Assembly: GCA_945873955.1 (NCBI GenBank)
Contig: CAMCFA010000010.1
Span: forward strand, 1 to 55,997
DNA from: an uncultured Clostridia bacterium
GTDB taxonomy: Bacteria > Bacillota > Clostridia > Oscillospirales > Ruminococcaceae
DNA: 55,997 bases
Reading direction: 5' to 3'
The notes under the pieces were generated by a model. The model was given only the letters and a program-made list of their open reading frames with translations, made no database searches and was not told the origin of the DNA. A program made the position numbers and the translations under genes. Each line of letters begins with the position of its first letter. Positions within the stretch are counted from its first letter, which is position 1. Below are positions 9,433-18,964 of the stretch, piece after piece.

Positions 9433-11405
9433 ATAACCCGGTAATGCTTATGGTTTACATCTCTGCGATACTCACCACCGGGCTGTGGGTAGTTTCCCTG
9501 TTCGGGATAAAGGATGCGCCCTCCGGATTTACGCTTGCAATAGCAATAATTCTGTGGTTCACGGTGTTGTTCGCGAATTTCGCAGAAGCTATTGCCGAGG
9601 GCAGAGGCAAGGCGCAGGCAGACTCGCTGAGGGCCTCCAAGCACGACGTTGAAGCGCACAAGATTCCCTCTGCGGATAAAAAGGACAGCGTTACCTCAGT
9701 TCCCTCCGCAACGCTTCGCAAGGGTGATATTGTTATCGTCAAAGCGGGCGAGCAGATACCCGCAGACGGCGAGGTAATTGAGGGTGCGGCTTCCGTGGAC
9801 GAAAGTGCTATCACCGGCGAATCTGCCCCGGTAATTCGCGAGAGCGGCGGCGACAGAAGCGCCGTCACCGGCGGCACAACGGTGCTTTCCGACTGGATAG
9901 TAGTCAGAGTGACGAACGACCCCGGCGAGAGCTTCCTCGACAAAATGATAGCAATGGTAGAGGGCGCGGCTCGAAAAAAGACCCCGAACGAGATAGCACT
10001 CCAGATATTCCTTGTGGCGCTGTCGATAATCTTCATTCTTGTAACAGTTTCGCTTTATACCTACTCCATTTTCTCCGCAAAGCAGGCGGGTATTGAGAAT
10101 CCCACCTCGATAACCACGCTGGTGGCGCTGCTGGTCTGCCTTGCGCCGACCACGATAGGCGCTCTGCTTTCGGCAATCGGTATCGCGGGTATGAGCCGTC
10201 TTAATCAGGCGAACGTCCTCGCCATGAGCGGACGCGCAATCGAAGCCGCCGGCGACGTGGATATACTCATGCTGGACAAGACCGGCACCATCACCCTCGG
10301 CAACCGTCAGGCAAGCGACTTCATTCCCGTGGACGGCGCGTCAAAGGAGGAGCTTGCGGACGCTGCGCAGCTTTCCTCCCTTGCGGACGAAACTCCCGAG
10401 GGCAGAAGCGTTGTCGTGCTTGCAAAGGAGCTTTTCGGCATAAGGGAGCGTAACCTCACCGACAGCAACGCAGAATTCATACCGTTCACCGCAAAAACGA
10501 GAATGAGCGGTGTGAACTTTGGCGGCAGCGAAATTCGCAAGGGCGCTGCGGATTCCGTAAAGGAGTACGTTCTTGCAAACGGCGGTGTTTACAGCAAGGA
10601 ATGTGAGAAAGTTGTACTGGACGTTTCCAACAAGGGCGGCACACCGCTGGTCGTTGCAAAAGGCCATAAAATTTTCGGCGTAATCTACCTCAAGGACATC
10701 ATAAAGCACGGAGTTAAGGAGAAGTTCGCCGACCTGCGCAAAATGGGCATAAAAACCATTATGATTACGGGCGATAATCCGGTAACCGCCGCCGCTATCG
10801 CTGCAGAAGCAGGTGTTGACGATTTTCTTGCAGAAGCAACTCCCGAAGGCAAGCTGAACATGATACGGGACTATCAGTCCAAAGGACACCTTGTTGCAAT
10901 GACAGGCGACGGTACAAACGACGCTCCCGCATTGGCACAGGCGGACGTTGCGGTTGCTATGAACAGCGGCACTCAGGCGGCTAAGGAAGCAGGAAATATG
11001 GTTGACCTGGATTCCTCTCCGACAAAGCTTATTGATATTGTGCGTATCGGCAAGCAGCTTCTTATGACCCGTGGCAGCCTTACCACATTTTCTATTGCAA
11101 ATGATGTGGCAAAGTATTTTGCAATAATCCCGGCGCTTTTCATGGGGCTTTACCCTGGACTTTCCGCACTGAATATCATGGGGCTTACCTCGCCTCAGAG
11201 CGCAGTTCTGTCCGCAATAATCTACAATGCGCTGATAATCGTTGCGCTTATCCCGCTGGCGCTCCGTGGCGTCAAGTACCGTGAGGTTTCCGCAGGAAAG
11301 CTGCTGTCACGCAATCTGCTGATATACGGTCTGGGCGGACTTGCAGCGCCATTTGTTTTCGTCAAGCTCATTGATATGATAATCACTGCACTTGGTCTTG
11401 CTTAA
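9387..11405 (+). CDS. kdpB: potassium-transporting ATPase subunit B, N-terminally replaced
   Basis: P-type ATPase subunit that hydrolyses ATP for high-affinity K+ uptake by KdpFABC. Visible are [13 protein letters not shown] (near residue 143), the phosphorylation site DKTGTIT (near 296), [13 protein letters not shown] and [12 protein letters not shown] (near 507), plus the C-terminal membrane segments. Homology begins at [16 protein letters not shown]. KdpB proteins normally have about 30-35 residues before this point, and these are missing. In their place the frame runs in from the cohesin-like remnant, so the first Met (9387) belongs to that other gene. No kdpA lies upstream. The subunit is unlikely to work as encoded here. 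A deletion, an inversion or an assembly join could each produce this. Confidence 0.88.
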   Translation: MYSVTFTVKNGDKGKDNPVMLMVYISAILTTGLWVVSLFGIKDAPSGFTLAIAIILWFTVLFANFAEAIAEGRGKAQADSLRASKHDVEAHKIPSADKKDSVTSVPSATLRKGDIVIVKAGEQIPADGEVIEGAASVDESAITGESAPVIRESGGDRSAVTGGTTVLSDWIVVRVTNDPGESFLDKMIAMVEGAARKKTPNEIALQIFLVALSIIFILVTVSLYTYSIFSAKQAGIENPTSITTLVALLVCLAPTTIGALLSAIGIAGMSRLNQANVLAMSGRAIEAAGDVDILMLDKTGTITLGNRQASDFIPVDGASKEELADAAQLSSLADETPEGRSVVVLAKELFGIRERNLTDSNAEFIPFTAKTRMSGVNFGGSEIRKGAADSVKEYVLANGGVYSKECEKVVLDVSNKGGTPLVVAKGHKIFGVIYLKDIIKHGVKEKFADLRKMGIKTIMITGDNPVTAAAIAAEAGVDDFLAEATPEGKLNMIRDYQSKGHLVAMTGDGTNDAPALAQADVAVAMNSGTQAAKEAGNMVDLDSSPTKLIDIVRIGKQLLMTRGSLTTFSIANDVAKYFAIIPALFMGLYPGLSALNIMGLTSPQSAVLSAIIYNALIIVALIPLALRGVKYREVSAGKLLSRNLLIYGLGGLAAPFVFVKLIDMIITALGLA

Positions 11406-11420
11406 AAAGGAGTGACTGAA

Positions 11421-12014
11421 ATGAAAGTTCTGAAAAATGCACTTATAATATTTGTGATATTCACGCTGCTGTGCGGCGTGGTCTATACGGCGGTAGTCAC
11501 CGGGATAGCGCAGCTATTCTTCCCGAATCAGGCGAACGGCAGCATTATTGATGTGAACGGCGTGAAATATGGAAGTTCGCTTTTGGCTCAGCAGTACACC
11601 GATGACAGCCACATGTGGGGCAGAATAATGAATCTTGATGTTGTAACGTTCAAGGACAAGGACGGTAAGACGCTTGTCTATTCCGCGCCGTCTAACCTAA
11701 GCCCTGAAAGCGAGGAATATGCGCAGCTTGTGGAACAGCGGGTAGAGCGCATAAAGTCCGCAAATCCGGAAATGGGCGACACGCCTATCCCGGAGGATTT
11801 GGTGACCTGCTCCGGCAGCGGACTTGACCCGCACATTTCCCCCGCGGCTGCGGAATATCAGGTGAAGCGCCTTGCAAGGGCAAACGACATGACCGAGGAC
11901 GTTGTAAGAGCCGTTATCGAAAAATGCACCGACGGCAGATTCCTTGGAATATTCGGCGAGGAAACGGTGAACGTGCTTGAGGTAAATCTCATGCTGGACG
12001 GAATCCTTGAATAA
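11421..12014 (+). CDS. kdpC: potassium-transporting ATPase subunit C
   Basis: 197 residues. AAAAGGAG (11405-11412) lies 8 bases before the ATG at 11421, which I prefer over the upstream GTG at 11412. An N-terminal membrane anchor (ALIIFVIFTLLCGVVYTAVV) is followed by the KdpC extracytoplasmic domain, with the family signatures GSGLDPHISPAAAEYQVKRL and LARANDM. In the family KdpC stabilises the KdpA-KdpB complex. It is translationally close to kdpB (15-base gap). Confidence 0.92.
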   Translation: MKVLKNALIIFVIFTLLCGVVYTAVVTGIAQLFFPNQANGSIIDVNGVKYGSSLLAQQYTDDSHMWGRIMNLDVVTFKDKDGKTLVYSAPSNLSPESEEYAQLVEQRVERIKSANPEMGDTPIPEDLVTCSGSGLDPHISPAAAEYQVKRLARANDMTEDVVRAVIEKCTDGRFLGIFGEETVNVLEVNLMLDGILE

Positions 12015-12027
12015 ATAGGAGGCAATC

Positions 12028-12885
12028 ATGCAGAAAAAAGCAGCTGCGTGGAGCGGCGAAATTTCCTGTGAAAAAATGGACATTCCTCACCCGCTGGTTT
12101 CGGCGGTAAATCTGGTGTATCTGCTGACAAGCTCTCTGGACTGCGCGCCTGTAATCTACCCCTCTGCGGATAACGAGCTGTGGGCGTACTACCCGAACTC
12201 CTGCTTTGTATGCGAGGAGTTTCTGGCAAGCTACGGCTGGTTCATGGCGGCTGCGGGAATCACGGTTTACGGCGGCGCGGACGGTTTCGAGAGCGGTAAG
12301 CTTACCGCAGAACTAAACGCAAACGGCAATTCGCTGCACTGCACAAAGCTGAATGTTTCCGCCACAGACTACGAAACGATACGTGATATTGCGCTGAAAA
12401 TCCCCGTGCAGGCTGCGTCTGACCTGCCGGAATATCAGCGGCTCTTATCCGCAATTTCCCCGAAATGCAGCTATATCGCCGCGGAACGCACCTAGCTTAT
12501 CGAGAAGGTGTTCCGTGATATTCCGCAGCAGAGCGAGGACTCCTATTTCAGATACATAGTGCTTACCGGATACGACTGCTGGCTTAATTCTCTGTCGATA
12601 CAGCAGCGGAAAAAGCTGTGGCTGATGTATTTTGGCGACGGGTTAAGCCCGCTGGAATTTGAGGATGCATATTCCGCGATAGAGCGCGGCGAAATATCCG
12701 CGTTCCCGTGGGAGCTTGCGTTAAGGCTGGCGCTGGAGGATGCGGGAATAACGGTAAGCTACGAAAACGGCTACTGCGTCAACGACCGCAGCGGAAAGCG
12801 CATTTCTCCGGATTTCTCATCGGAGCTTGCGGCGGAGAGATTGTTCGCGAAGCTCATCTTCCCGAAGAAGCCGCCAAAGGTCTAA
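12028..12885 (+). pseudogene. unknown kdp-locus gene interrupted by in-frame TAG
   Basis: A frame of 285 codons starts at the ATG at 12028 (AGGAGG at 12017-12022) and is cut by one TAG at 12493-12495. It reopens in the same frame to a stop at 12883-12885, and the downstream half keeps protein-like composition (WLNSLSIQQRKKLWLMYFG, AFPWELALRLALEDAGI). No signal peptide or membrane segment is evident, and I do not recognise the family. The uniform frame on both sides argues for a recent nonsense mutation or a sequencing error rather than two genes. It follows kdpC by 13 bases, so it was probably part of the kdp operon. Confidence 0.65.
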
Positions 12886-12896
12886 TCTTTATGCAA

Positions 12897-12951
12897 TCTT
12901 AATGTCAGCGCACATTTCTTAATATCATCTTAGTGCGGATCATGCTATAAT
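12897..12951 (+). promoter_or_regulatory. trkH promoter with tandem response-regulator-like repeats
   Basis: An extended -10, TGCTATAAT, ends at 12951, with no consensus -35. TCTTAATGTCA (12897-12907) and TCTTAATATCA (12917-12927) are direct repeats 20 bases apart, reaching into the -35 region. Two direct repeats at about two helical turns are typical of OmpR/KdpE-family sites. KdpE is encoded 5 kb downstream and is the obvious candidate, by inference. A nearly inverted copy lies at 12972-12982. Confidence 0.5.
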
Positions 12952-12990
12952 GAATCTATAAATACACGAAATCATATTAAGAAAATAATA

Positions 12991-13024
12991 CACAGGAAAG
13001 TCCGCAAAACCGGGCTTTTCTGTG
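12991..13024 (+). other. 14-bp hairpin in the trkH leader
   Basis: CACAGGAAAGTCCG (12991-13004) pairs with CGGGCTTTTCTGTG (13011-13024), including two G-U pairs, around a 6-base loop. It ends 16 bases before the likely ATG of trkH, and no good ribosome-binding site lies between hairpin and ATG. The only AGGAAAG is inside the stem. The layout suggests translational control, but a static structure cannot be excluded. Confidence 0.5.
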
Positions 13025-13040
13025 CGTTTTGGTGTGCGTA

Positions 13041-14375
13041 ATGTTTTCAAAACTAAACAGAATTTCTCCCTTTCAGCTTATCCTGCTGAGCTTTGCGGCA
13101 ATAATACTTTTAGGCAGCGCTCTGCTGTCCCTGCCCATTTCCTCTGCCGGAGGTCAGGCAACGGGCTTCTCGGACGCGCTGTTCACCTCGGTGTCGGCAG
13201 TGTGCGTTACAGGGCTTGTGGTGCATGATACGGCGACCTACTGGTCGGGGTTCGGACAGGCGGTTATACTGCTTCTTATACAGATAGGCGGATTGGGAGT
13301 AGTCACGGCTGCGGCGGCGGTGTCACTCATTTCCGGCAAGCGAATTCACCTCAGCCAGCGCAGCACCATGCAGGAGGCTGTTTCAGCTCCGCAGATAGGC
13401 GGCGTTGTGCGGTTCACCGGGTTCATCTTCAAATTCACTTTTGCGGCGGAGCTTGTCGGATTTTCTCTTATGGCTCCGGTGTTCTGCATGAAGCTGGATT
13501 TCTGGAAAGGGCTGTGGTATGCGCTGTTTCATGCAGTGTCGGCGTTCTGCAATGCCGGGTTTGACCTCATGGGGATAAATCAGCCCTATTCCTCGCTGAC
13601 TTCGTTTGTCGGAGATCCGCTCATAAATATCGTTGTTATGCTGCTGATAATCTCCGGCGGTCTGGGCTTTTCCGTCTGGGAGGACATAAAAACCAACCGT
13701 TTCCACCTCAAGAAATACCGTCTGCAAAGCAAAGCAGTGCTGCTGGTGACGTTAGTTCTGATAATCGCCCCGGCGCTGTATTTCTACATATTCGAGTTTT
13801 CCGACTGGGACATGACCGGCGGGGAACGTGTGCTTGCGTCGCTGTTTCAGTCGATTACGCCGAGAACAGCGGGCTTCAACACGGTTGATCTCACAGCCAT
13901 GAGATCAAGCAGCCTTGCGCTGATAACAGTTATCATGCTGATAGGCGGCTCGACAGGCTCCACCGCAGGCGGTATGAAAACCACCACTCTGGCGGTGCTG
14001 ATATCCTCGGCGGTCGGAGTGTTCCGCTCCAAAAAGGACACGCGAATGTTCGGGCGGCGTATCGAAAACGAAACCGTCAGCAAGGCTTCTGCGCTGCTGC
14101 TGATGTACCTGACGTTGTTTCTGACAGGCGGCTTCGCGATAAGCCTGTTCGAGGGGCTGCCGATTTCGGACTGTCTGTTTGAGGCGGCTTCCGCGATAGG
14201 CACGGTGGGGCTTTCCACGGGGATAACTCCCGCACTTGGGACGGCTTCGCGGGCGGTGCTGATGTGCCTGATGTTTTTCGGCAGGGTCGGCGGGCTGACC
14301 TTTGTGTTCGCTGCGTTCACGCCGAAGCACGAGGATTTGTCAAGGATGCCGCCCGAAAAAATCAACATAGGATAA
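13041..14375 (+). CDS. TrkH/KtrB-type potassium channel subunit
   Basis: 444 residues from the ATG at 13041; in-frame TTG and GTG codons at 13029-13034 are alternatives. Multi-pass protein of the superfamily of K+ transporters with four pore loops. Filter-like segments are visible, including SVSAVCVTGLVV in the first repeat, NAGFDLMG in the second, TPRTAGFNT in the third and GTVGLSTGITP in the fourth. Each contains the conserved glycine. It pairs with the RCK protein encoded next to give low-affinity, gated K+ uptake. It stands between kdpC and kdpD, with its own promoter, and may be the working K+ route where kdpA is missing. Confidence 0.9.
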   Translation: MFSKLNRISPFQLILLSFAAIILLGSALLSLPISSAGGQATGFSDALFTSVSAVCVTGLVVHDTATYWSGFGQAVILLLIQIGGLGVVTAAAAVSLISGKRIHLSQRSTMQEAVSAPQIGGVVRFTGFIFKFTFAAELVGFSLMAPVFCMKLDFWKGLWYALFHAVSAFCNAGFDLMGINQPYSSLTSFVGDPLINIVVMLLIISGGLGFSVWEDIKTNRFHLKKYRLQSKAVLLVTLVLIIAPALYFYIFEFSDWDMTGGERVLASLFQSITPRTAGFNTVDLTAMRSSSLALITVIMLIGGSTGSTAGGMKTTTLAVLISSAVGVFRSKKDTRMFGRRIENETVSKASALLLMYLTLFLTGGFAISLFEGLPISDCLFEAASAIGTVGLSTGITPALGTASRAVLMCLMFFGRVGGLTFVFAAFTPKHEDLSRMPPEKINIG

Positions 14376-14393
14376 TTGAAAGGGGCGGTAAAA

Positions 14394-15041
14394 ATGAAAT
14401 CTGTACTTCTGATAGGGCTGGGGCGATTCGGGCTTAACATAGCAAAAAAGCTGAAAGAAATGAAGCACGACGTGCTTGCGGTTGACTGTAACGAGGAACG
14501 TGTTACGGAGGCTATGCACTTCGTTACAAAAGCGCTTATAGGCGACACCACCAAGAAGGATTTTCTGTTGTCTCTCGGTGTTCGTAATTTCGACGTGTGC
14601 ATTGTCACCATCGGAGAGAACTTTCGCAACTCGCTGGAAACCACCGCGCTTTTGCGGGAGCTTGGCGCACAGAAGGTAATATCCCGCGCTTCAAGCGACT
14701 TCCATGCAAAATTCCTGCTTAAAAACGGCGCGGACGAAGTTGTATATCCCGAGGAACAGCTCGCCTCATGGACGGCGATACGCTACACCTCGGACAACGT
14801 TTTCGACTATATCGCGCTGGACGGAGATTATGCGATTTATGAGCTTTCCGTGCCGAAAATCTGGGCAGGAAAAACCGTGGGAGAAATCAATATTCGCAAA
14901 AAATTTGAAATAAATATCCTTGCCGTTCGTAAAAACGGCGAGCTTTGTCCCGACATCTCCACCGAAACCCTGCTGGAGGATAACGACATTCTGCTTGTGC
15001 TCGGAAGCAACGCTTCCGTAAGGAAATGCTTTCACATCTGA
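14394..15041 (+). CDS. TrkA/KtrA-type RCK regulatory subunit
   Basis: 215 residues from the ATG at 14394, preceded by AAAGGGG; the open upstream extension to 14376 is not needed. The N-terminal Rossmann nucleotide-binding fold has LLIGLGRFGLNIAKKL, an acidic residue at the end of strand 2 (AVDCNEERV) and IGDTTKKDFL. A TrkA-C domain follows (EINILAVRKNGE, DNDILLVLGSNASVRK). It forms the cytoplasmic gating ring of the TrkH/KtrB channel and binds nucleotides; KtrA-type proteins also bind c-di-AMP. The gap from trkH is 18 bases, so both are one operon. Confidence 0.92.
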   Translation: MKSVLLIGLGRFGLNIAKKLKEMKHDVLAVDCNEERVTEAMHFVTKALIGDTTKKDFLLSLGVRNFDVCIVTIGENFRNSLETTALLRELGAQKVISRASSDFHAKFLLKNGADEVVYPEEQLASWTAIRYTSDNVFDYIALDGDYAIYELSVPKIWAGKTVGEINIRKKFEINILAVRKNGELCPDISTETLLEDNDILLVLGSNASVRKCFHI

Positions 15042-15061
15042 TATGACAGCCGGTGAGATTT

Positions 15062-15523
15062 ATGGAGATTTTCATTCTGATAGCTTTTCTTGCAGTGGCG
15101 GCATTATGTGCTGTCTTTATTGCAAGGCTGGATAAATCAGAAATATTTGATAACAGCAAAACAGAAGTGCGTATCGCTGCCCAAGATATATACGCTGCTT
15201 CGTGGATCTATGCGGTATCAGAGGAATTTCAGCAGGTTAAGATTACGCCGCTTTTCGGTACCGCGGAGGAAATATTTTCCGCCATTTGCGAGGGTAGAGC
15301 GGATATGGGTATTGTGAGGGAAAAGCACGATAATATCTTGCTTGCCGCCGAAAGGACGGAAATAAAGCCCTGTGAAATAGCTTTTGGTGAGGCGGGATTA
15401 TCGGCTCAGCCTCTTTCAGACAAGCCGCAGGAATATTTTCTTGTCTATCCCTCGGAAACAATTGACGCCGAAATTTCTGAAATAGTTTCGCTGCTAAAGG
15501 GAAGGAGTATTGCAAAGCCTTGA
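15062..15523 (+). CDS. unknown membrane-anchored protein, binding-protein-like
   Basis: 153 residues from the ATG at 15062, with GGTGAG just upstream; the GTG at 15053 is an alternative. One N-terminal hydrophobic segment (IFILIAFLAVAALCAVFIA) is followed by a soluble part. That part reads like half of a periplasmic-binding-protein lobe (TEVRIAAQDIYAASWIYAVS, ICEGRADMGIVREKH). A free C-terminal lobe is not evident, so it may be a reduced or sensor-type binding domain. It sits between trkA and kdpD, 20 and 32 bases from them. A link to potassium or osmotic sensing is inferred only from place. Confidence 0.6.
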   Translation: MEIFILIAFLAVAALCAVFIARLDKSEIFDNSKTEVRIAAQDIYAASWIYAVSEEFQQVKITPLFGTAEEIFSAICEGRADMGIVREKHDNILLAAERTEIKPCEIAFGEAGLSAQPLSDKPQEYFLVYPSETIDAEISEIVSLLKGRSIAKP

Positions 15524-15555
15524 GAAATCGGTTATAATTAGAACAGGTGAACTGT

Positions 15556-18249
15556 ATGGAAAAAACAAAATCATCTCCCGATGAGATACTTCAAGCAATA
15601 AACCGAGAGGAACGCTCCGCGCACCGAGGGAAACTGAAAATATTCTTCGGATATGCGGCAGGAGTAGGCAAGACCTACGCCATGCTGGAAGCGGCTCACA
15701 CCGCTCTGGCGGACGGCGCGGACATAGTTGCCGGCTATATTGAGCCGCACCCTCGCCCCCAGACCGCCGCTCTTCTTGACGGGCTGGAAGTCCTGCAATA
15801 CAAGACGGTAGACCATGGCGGCATAACGCTGAACGAGTTCGACCTTGACGCGGCAATAAAGCGCTGTCCGCAGGTAATCCTCGTGGACGAGCTTGCCCAC
15901 ACCAACTCCGACGGCTGCCGACATGCAAAGCGCTATCAGGACGTGGAGGAGCTGCTTAACGCGGGGATAGACGTCTGGACAACGGTGAACGTCCAGCACA
16001 TCGAGAGCCTTAACGACATGGTGGCTTCCATAACCGGCGTGACGGTTCGTGAGCGTATCCCGGACAAGGTTTTCGACACCGCCGACAAGGTGGAGCTGGT
16101 GGACATCGAGCCGCAGGATCTCATCGCGCGTCTTGGCGAGGGCAGAATATACCGCGAAGCGCAGGCGCAAAAGGCTCTGGACGCGTTCTTCACCGTGGAA
16201 AATCTCACCGCATTGCGCGAGATAGCGCTTCGCCGTTGTGCCGACCGAGTGAACAAGTTCTCCGAGGACGCGCGGATAAAGAACAACACCGACTACTACA
16301 CCGACGAGCATATTCTGGTCTGCCTGTCCTCCTCGCCGTCAAACCCGAAAATAATCCGCACAGCGGCGCGAATGGCGAAAGCGTTTAGCGGCTCGTTCAC
16401 CGCACTTTTTGTTGAAACTCCGGATTTTCCCGCAATGAGCACCGAGGACAAAAAGCGCCTGCGTGACAATGTCCACCTTGCACAGCAGCTTGGCGCGAAT
16501 ATCGAAACCACCTACGGCGCAGATATCGCATATCAGATATCCGAGTACGCAAGGCTTTCCGGGATTTCAAAGATTGTGCTTGGGCGAAGCAATTCAATGC
16601 GGAAGCTGCCGTTCGGAAAGTCCGCGCTTACCGAACAGATAATCGAGTTTTCGCCAAATCTCGACATATACATAATCCCCGACGCTGCACCGGCGGGAGC
16701 ATACCGCGCTCACAAAGCGGTTTCCGGCTCGCAGAAGCATATCGCCGCAGACTTCATCAAGGCTGCCGCAGTTATAGTCGCCGCGACAGGGATAGGCTAT
16801 CTGTTCGAGATGTTCGGGATTGATGTGGCGAACATTATCACGGTTTATATTTTGGGGGTTCTGGTTATCTCGGTGCTTACCTCAAACCGTTGGTTCAGCC
16901 TTATTTCCTCGCTGGCGAGTGTTGTCGTGTTCAACTTTTTCTTTACCGACCCCCGCTACACGCTGAACGCCTACGACCCCTCATATCCGATAACCTTTAT
17001 TGTAATGTTTATTGCCGCGTTCATCACGAGTAACCTTGCGGCAAAGATAAAGCAAAGCGCAAAGCAGTCTGCTCTTACAGCTTACCGTACAAGGGTGCTT
17101 TTCGACACCGATAAGCTGCTGCAAAAAGCGGAAACCAAGTCCGACGCGGCAGCAGCGGCGGCAAATCAGCTTGTGAAGCTGCTCAACCGCAGCGTGATAT
17201 TCTACGGCGAAAACAACGGCGAGCTTGCCGAACCGCAGATATTCCCGGCGGCAGATAAGACCGTCCCGGAGGACTGCGTTTCCGCAAACGAGAAAGCAAC
17301 CGCTGCGTGGACGTACCGCAACAACAAGCGTTCCGGAGCGACTACGAATACGCTCTCTGCTTCAAATTGCCTTTACCTTGCTGTGCGTGTGAACGACAGC
17401 GTTTACGGAGTTTTCGGTATAGTTATCGACAAAACCCCGCTTGATTCCTTTGAAAACAGCGTGGTTCTGTCCATAATCGGCGAGCTGGCGCTGGCGCTGG
17501 AGAACCTGCGCAACATCAAGGAAAAGGAGGACGCGGCGGTGCTTGCGAAAAACGAGCAGCTACGGGCGAACCTGCTGCGCTCAATCTCCCACGACCTGCG
17601 CACGCCGCTCACCTCAATTTCGGGAAATGCGGGTATCCTTGTGGCTGAATCGGACGGCATAGACCCGGATAAGCGGACGAAGATATACAAGAGCATTTAC
17701 GACGATTCGCTGTGGCTGATAAATCTGGTGGAGAACCTGCTCTCCGTTACCCGTATCGAGGACGGTACTATGAAGCTGCGCCGCCGTTCCGAGCTTATGG
17801 AGGAGGTCATCGGCGAAGCAGTATCCCGTATCTGCAAAACAAGCGGCAGAAAGATAACCGTTCACCAAGATGACGAGCTGCTTATGGTGAAGATAGACGC
17901 ACGGCTGATGGTTCAAGTGGTGATAAATATTCTGGACAATGCCGTGAAATATTCACCTGCGGACACCGAAATAACCGTGAATGTGTTCCGACAGGGCGGC
18001 AATGCGGTGACGGAAATATCCGACCTCGGGCACGGAATACCCGACGCGGACAAGCCACGGATATTCGATATGTTCTACACCGCCGAAACCAAGATTGCAG
18101 ACAGCCGCCGTAGCATGGGGCTGGGTCTGGCGCTGTGCAAGTCCATACTTGCCGCCCACGGCGGAGAAATAACCGTAAGGGACAACGAACCCAAGGGAAC
18201 TGTTTTCAGTTTCACCCTGCCGGCAGAGGAGGTAACTATTCATGAATAA
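15556..18249 (+). CDS. kdpD: sensor histidine kinase KdpD
   Basis: 897 residues from the ATG at 15556 (AGGTGA upstream); the GTG at 15547 is an alternative. The N-terminal KdpD domain has the Walker A motif GYAAGVGKT (residues 32-40) and VDELAHTNSDG. A universal-stress-protein-like domain (ILVCLSSSPSNPKIIRTAAR, KIVLGRS) follows. Four membrane segments span about 400-495, then a GAF-like region. A HisKA domain has its histidine in SISHDLRTPLTS (about residue 678), and a HATPase domain has NILDNAVKYSP and SMGLGLALCKSI. It senses low K+ or osmotic stress and phosphorylates KdpE. It overlaps kdpE by 8 bases. The pair appears intact although kdpA is lost and kdpB damaged here. Confidence 0.95.
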   Translation: MEKTKSSPDEILQAINREERSAHRGKLKIFFGYAAGVGKTYAMLEAAHTALADGADIVAGYIEPHPRPQTAALLDGLEVLQYKTVDHGGITLNEFDLDAAIKRCPQVILVDELAHTNSDGCRHAKRYQDVEELLNAGIDVWTTVNVQHIESLNDMVASITGVTVRERIPDKVFDTADKVELVDIEPQDLIARLGEGRIYREAQAQKALDAFFTVENLTALREIALRRCADRVNKFSEDARIKNNTDYYTDEHILVCLSSSPSNPKIIRTAARMAKAFSGSFTALFVETPDFPAMSTEDKKRLRDNVHLAQQLGANIETTYGADIAYQISEYARLSGISKIVLGRSNSMRKLPFGKSALTEQIIEFSPNLDIYIIPDAAPAGAYRAHKAVSGSQKHIAADFIKAAAVIVAATGIGYLFEMFGIDVANIITVYILGVLVISVLTSNRWFSLISSLASVVVFNFFFTDPRYTLNAYDPSYPITFIVMFIAAFITSNLAAKIKQSAKQSALTAYRTRVLFDTDKLLQKAETKSDAAAAAANQLVKLLNRSVIFYGENNGELAEPQIFPAADKTVPEDCVSANEKATAAWTYRNNKRSGATTNTLSASNCLYLAVRVNDSVYGVFGIVIDKTPLDSFENSVVLSIIGELALALENLRNIKEKEDAAVLAKNEQLRANLLRSISHDLRTPLTSISGNAGILVAESDGIDPDKRTKIYKSIYDDSLWLINLVENLLSVTRIEDGTMKLRRRSELMEEVIGEAVSRICKTSGRKITVHQDDELLMVKIDARLMVQVVINILDNAVKYSPADTEITVNVFRQGGNAVTEISDLGHGIPDADKPRIFDMFYTAETKIADSRRSMGLGLALCKSILAAHGGEITVRDNEPKGTVFSFTLPAEEVTIHE

Positions 18250-18946
18250 TAAGGTGAATATCCTTGTGGTGGAGGACGACAGCGCGGTGCGTAATCTCAT
18301 CACCACCACCCTTGAAACCCACGACTACAAATACATAAAAGCCGCCAACGGACAGACCGCGCTGATGGAAGCCTCCACCCACAACCCGGACATAATCCTG
18401 CTTGACTTAGGGCTGCCCGACATTGACGGTATCGAGGTCATAAAGCGCATACGCACATGGTCGGAGGTTCCGATAATCGTGATAAGCGCACGAAGCGAGG
18501 ACACCGACAAGATAGACGCGCTGGATTCAGGCGCGGACGATTACCTCACAAAGCCGTTTTCGGTGGAGGAGCTTCTGGCACGGCTGCGGGTAACACAGCG
18601 GCGGCTTGCCGGAACGAAAAGCGCCGAGCAGCAGGAGGAAAAGGAATTCACAAACGGCGAGCTGCGGATAGATTATGCCGCAGGCAGCGTGTTCATGAAC
18701 GGCGAGGAGATTCATCTTACCCCGATAGAGTACAAGCTGCTCTGCCTGCTGGCAAAGAATAACGGCAAGGTACTGACCCACACCTTCATCACCAACAAAA
18801 TATGGGGCAGCTCATTTGACAGCGACATAGCTTCGCTGCGGGTGTTCATGGCGACCCTTCGAAAGAAGCTGGACAAAAGCTCCAAGACGGGGCAGCAGTA
18901 CATTCAGACACATATCGGAATCGGATACAGAATGAACAAGCTATAA
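18242..18946 (+). CDS. kdpE: response regulator KdpE
   Basis: 234 residues. The receiver domain has acidic pocket D12/D13, phospho-acceptor D55 (ILLDLGLPDIDG), the switch Thr/Ser region ISAR and the lysine in LTKPF. An OmpR-type winged helix covers about 135-230 (IHLTPIEYKLLCLLAKNNGK, IGIGYRMNKL). The start overlaps kdpD, indicating coupled translation. Expected to bind direct repeats upstream of kdp-type promoters; the repeats at 12897-12927 are the best local candidate. Confidence 0.95.
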   Translation: MNNKVNILVVEDDSAVRNLITTTLETHDYKYIKAANGQTALMEASTHNPDIILLDLGLPDIDGIEVIKRIRTWSEVPIIVISARSEDTDKIDALDSGADDYLTKPFSVEELLARLRVTQRRLAGTKSAEQQEEKEFTNGELRIDYAAGSVFMNGEEIHLTPIEYKLLCLLAKNNGKVLTHTFITNKIWGSSFDSDIASLRVFMATLRKKLDKSSKTGQQYIQTHIGIGYRMNKL

Positions 18947-18964
18947 ACGCACCCCGCAAGCAAT

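Noticed and set aside
12886-13040. c-di-AMP (ydaO-type) riboswitch before the K+ channel gene
   Set aside because: The leader is too short and shows only one simple hairpin without the conserved ydaO core.
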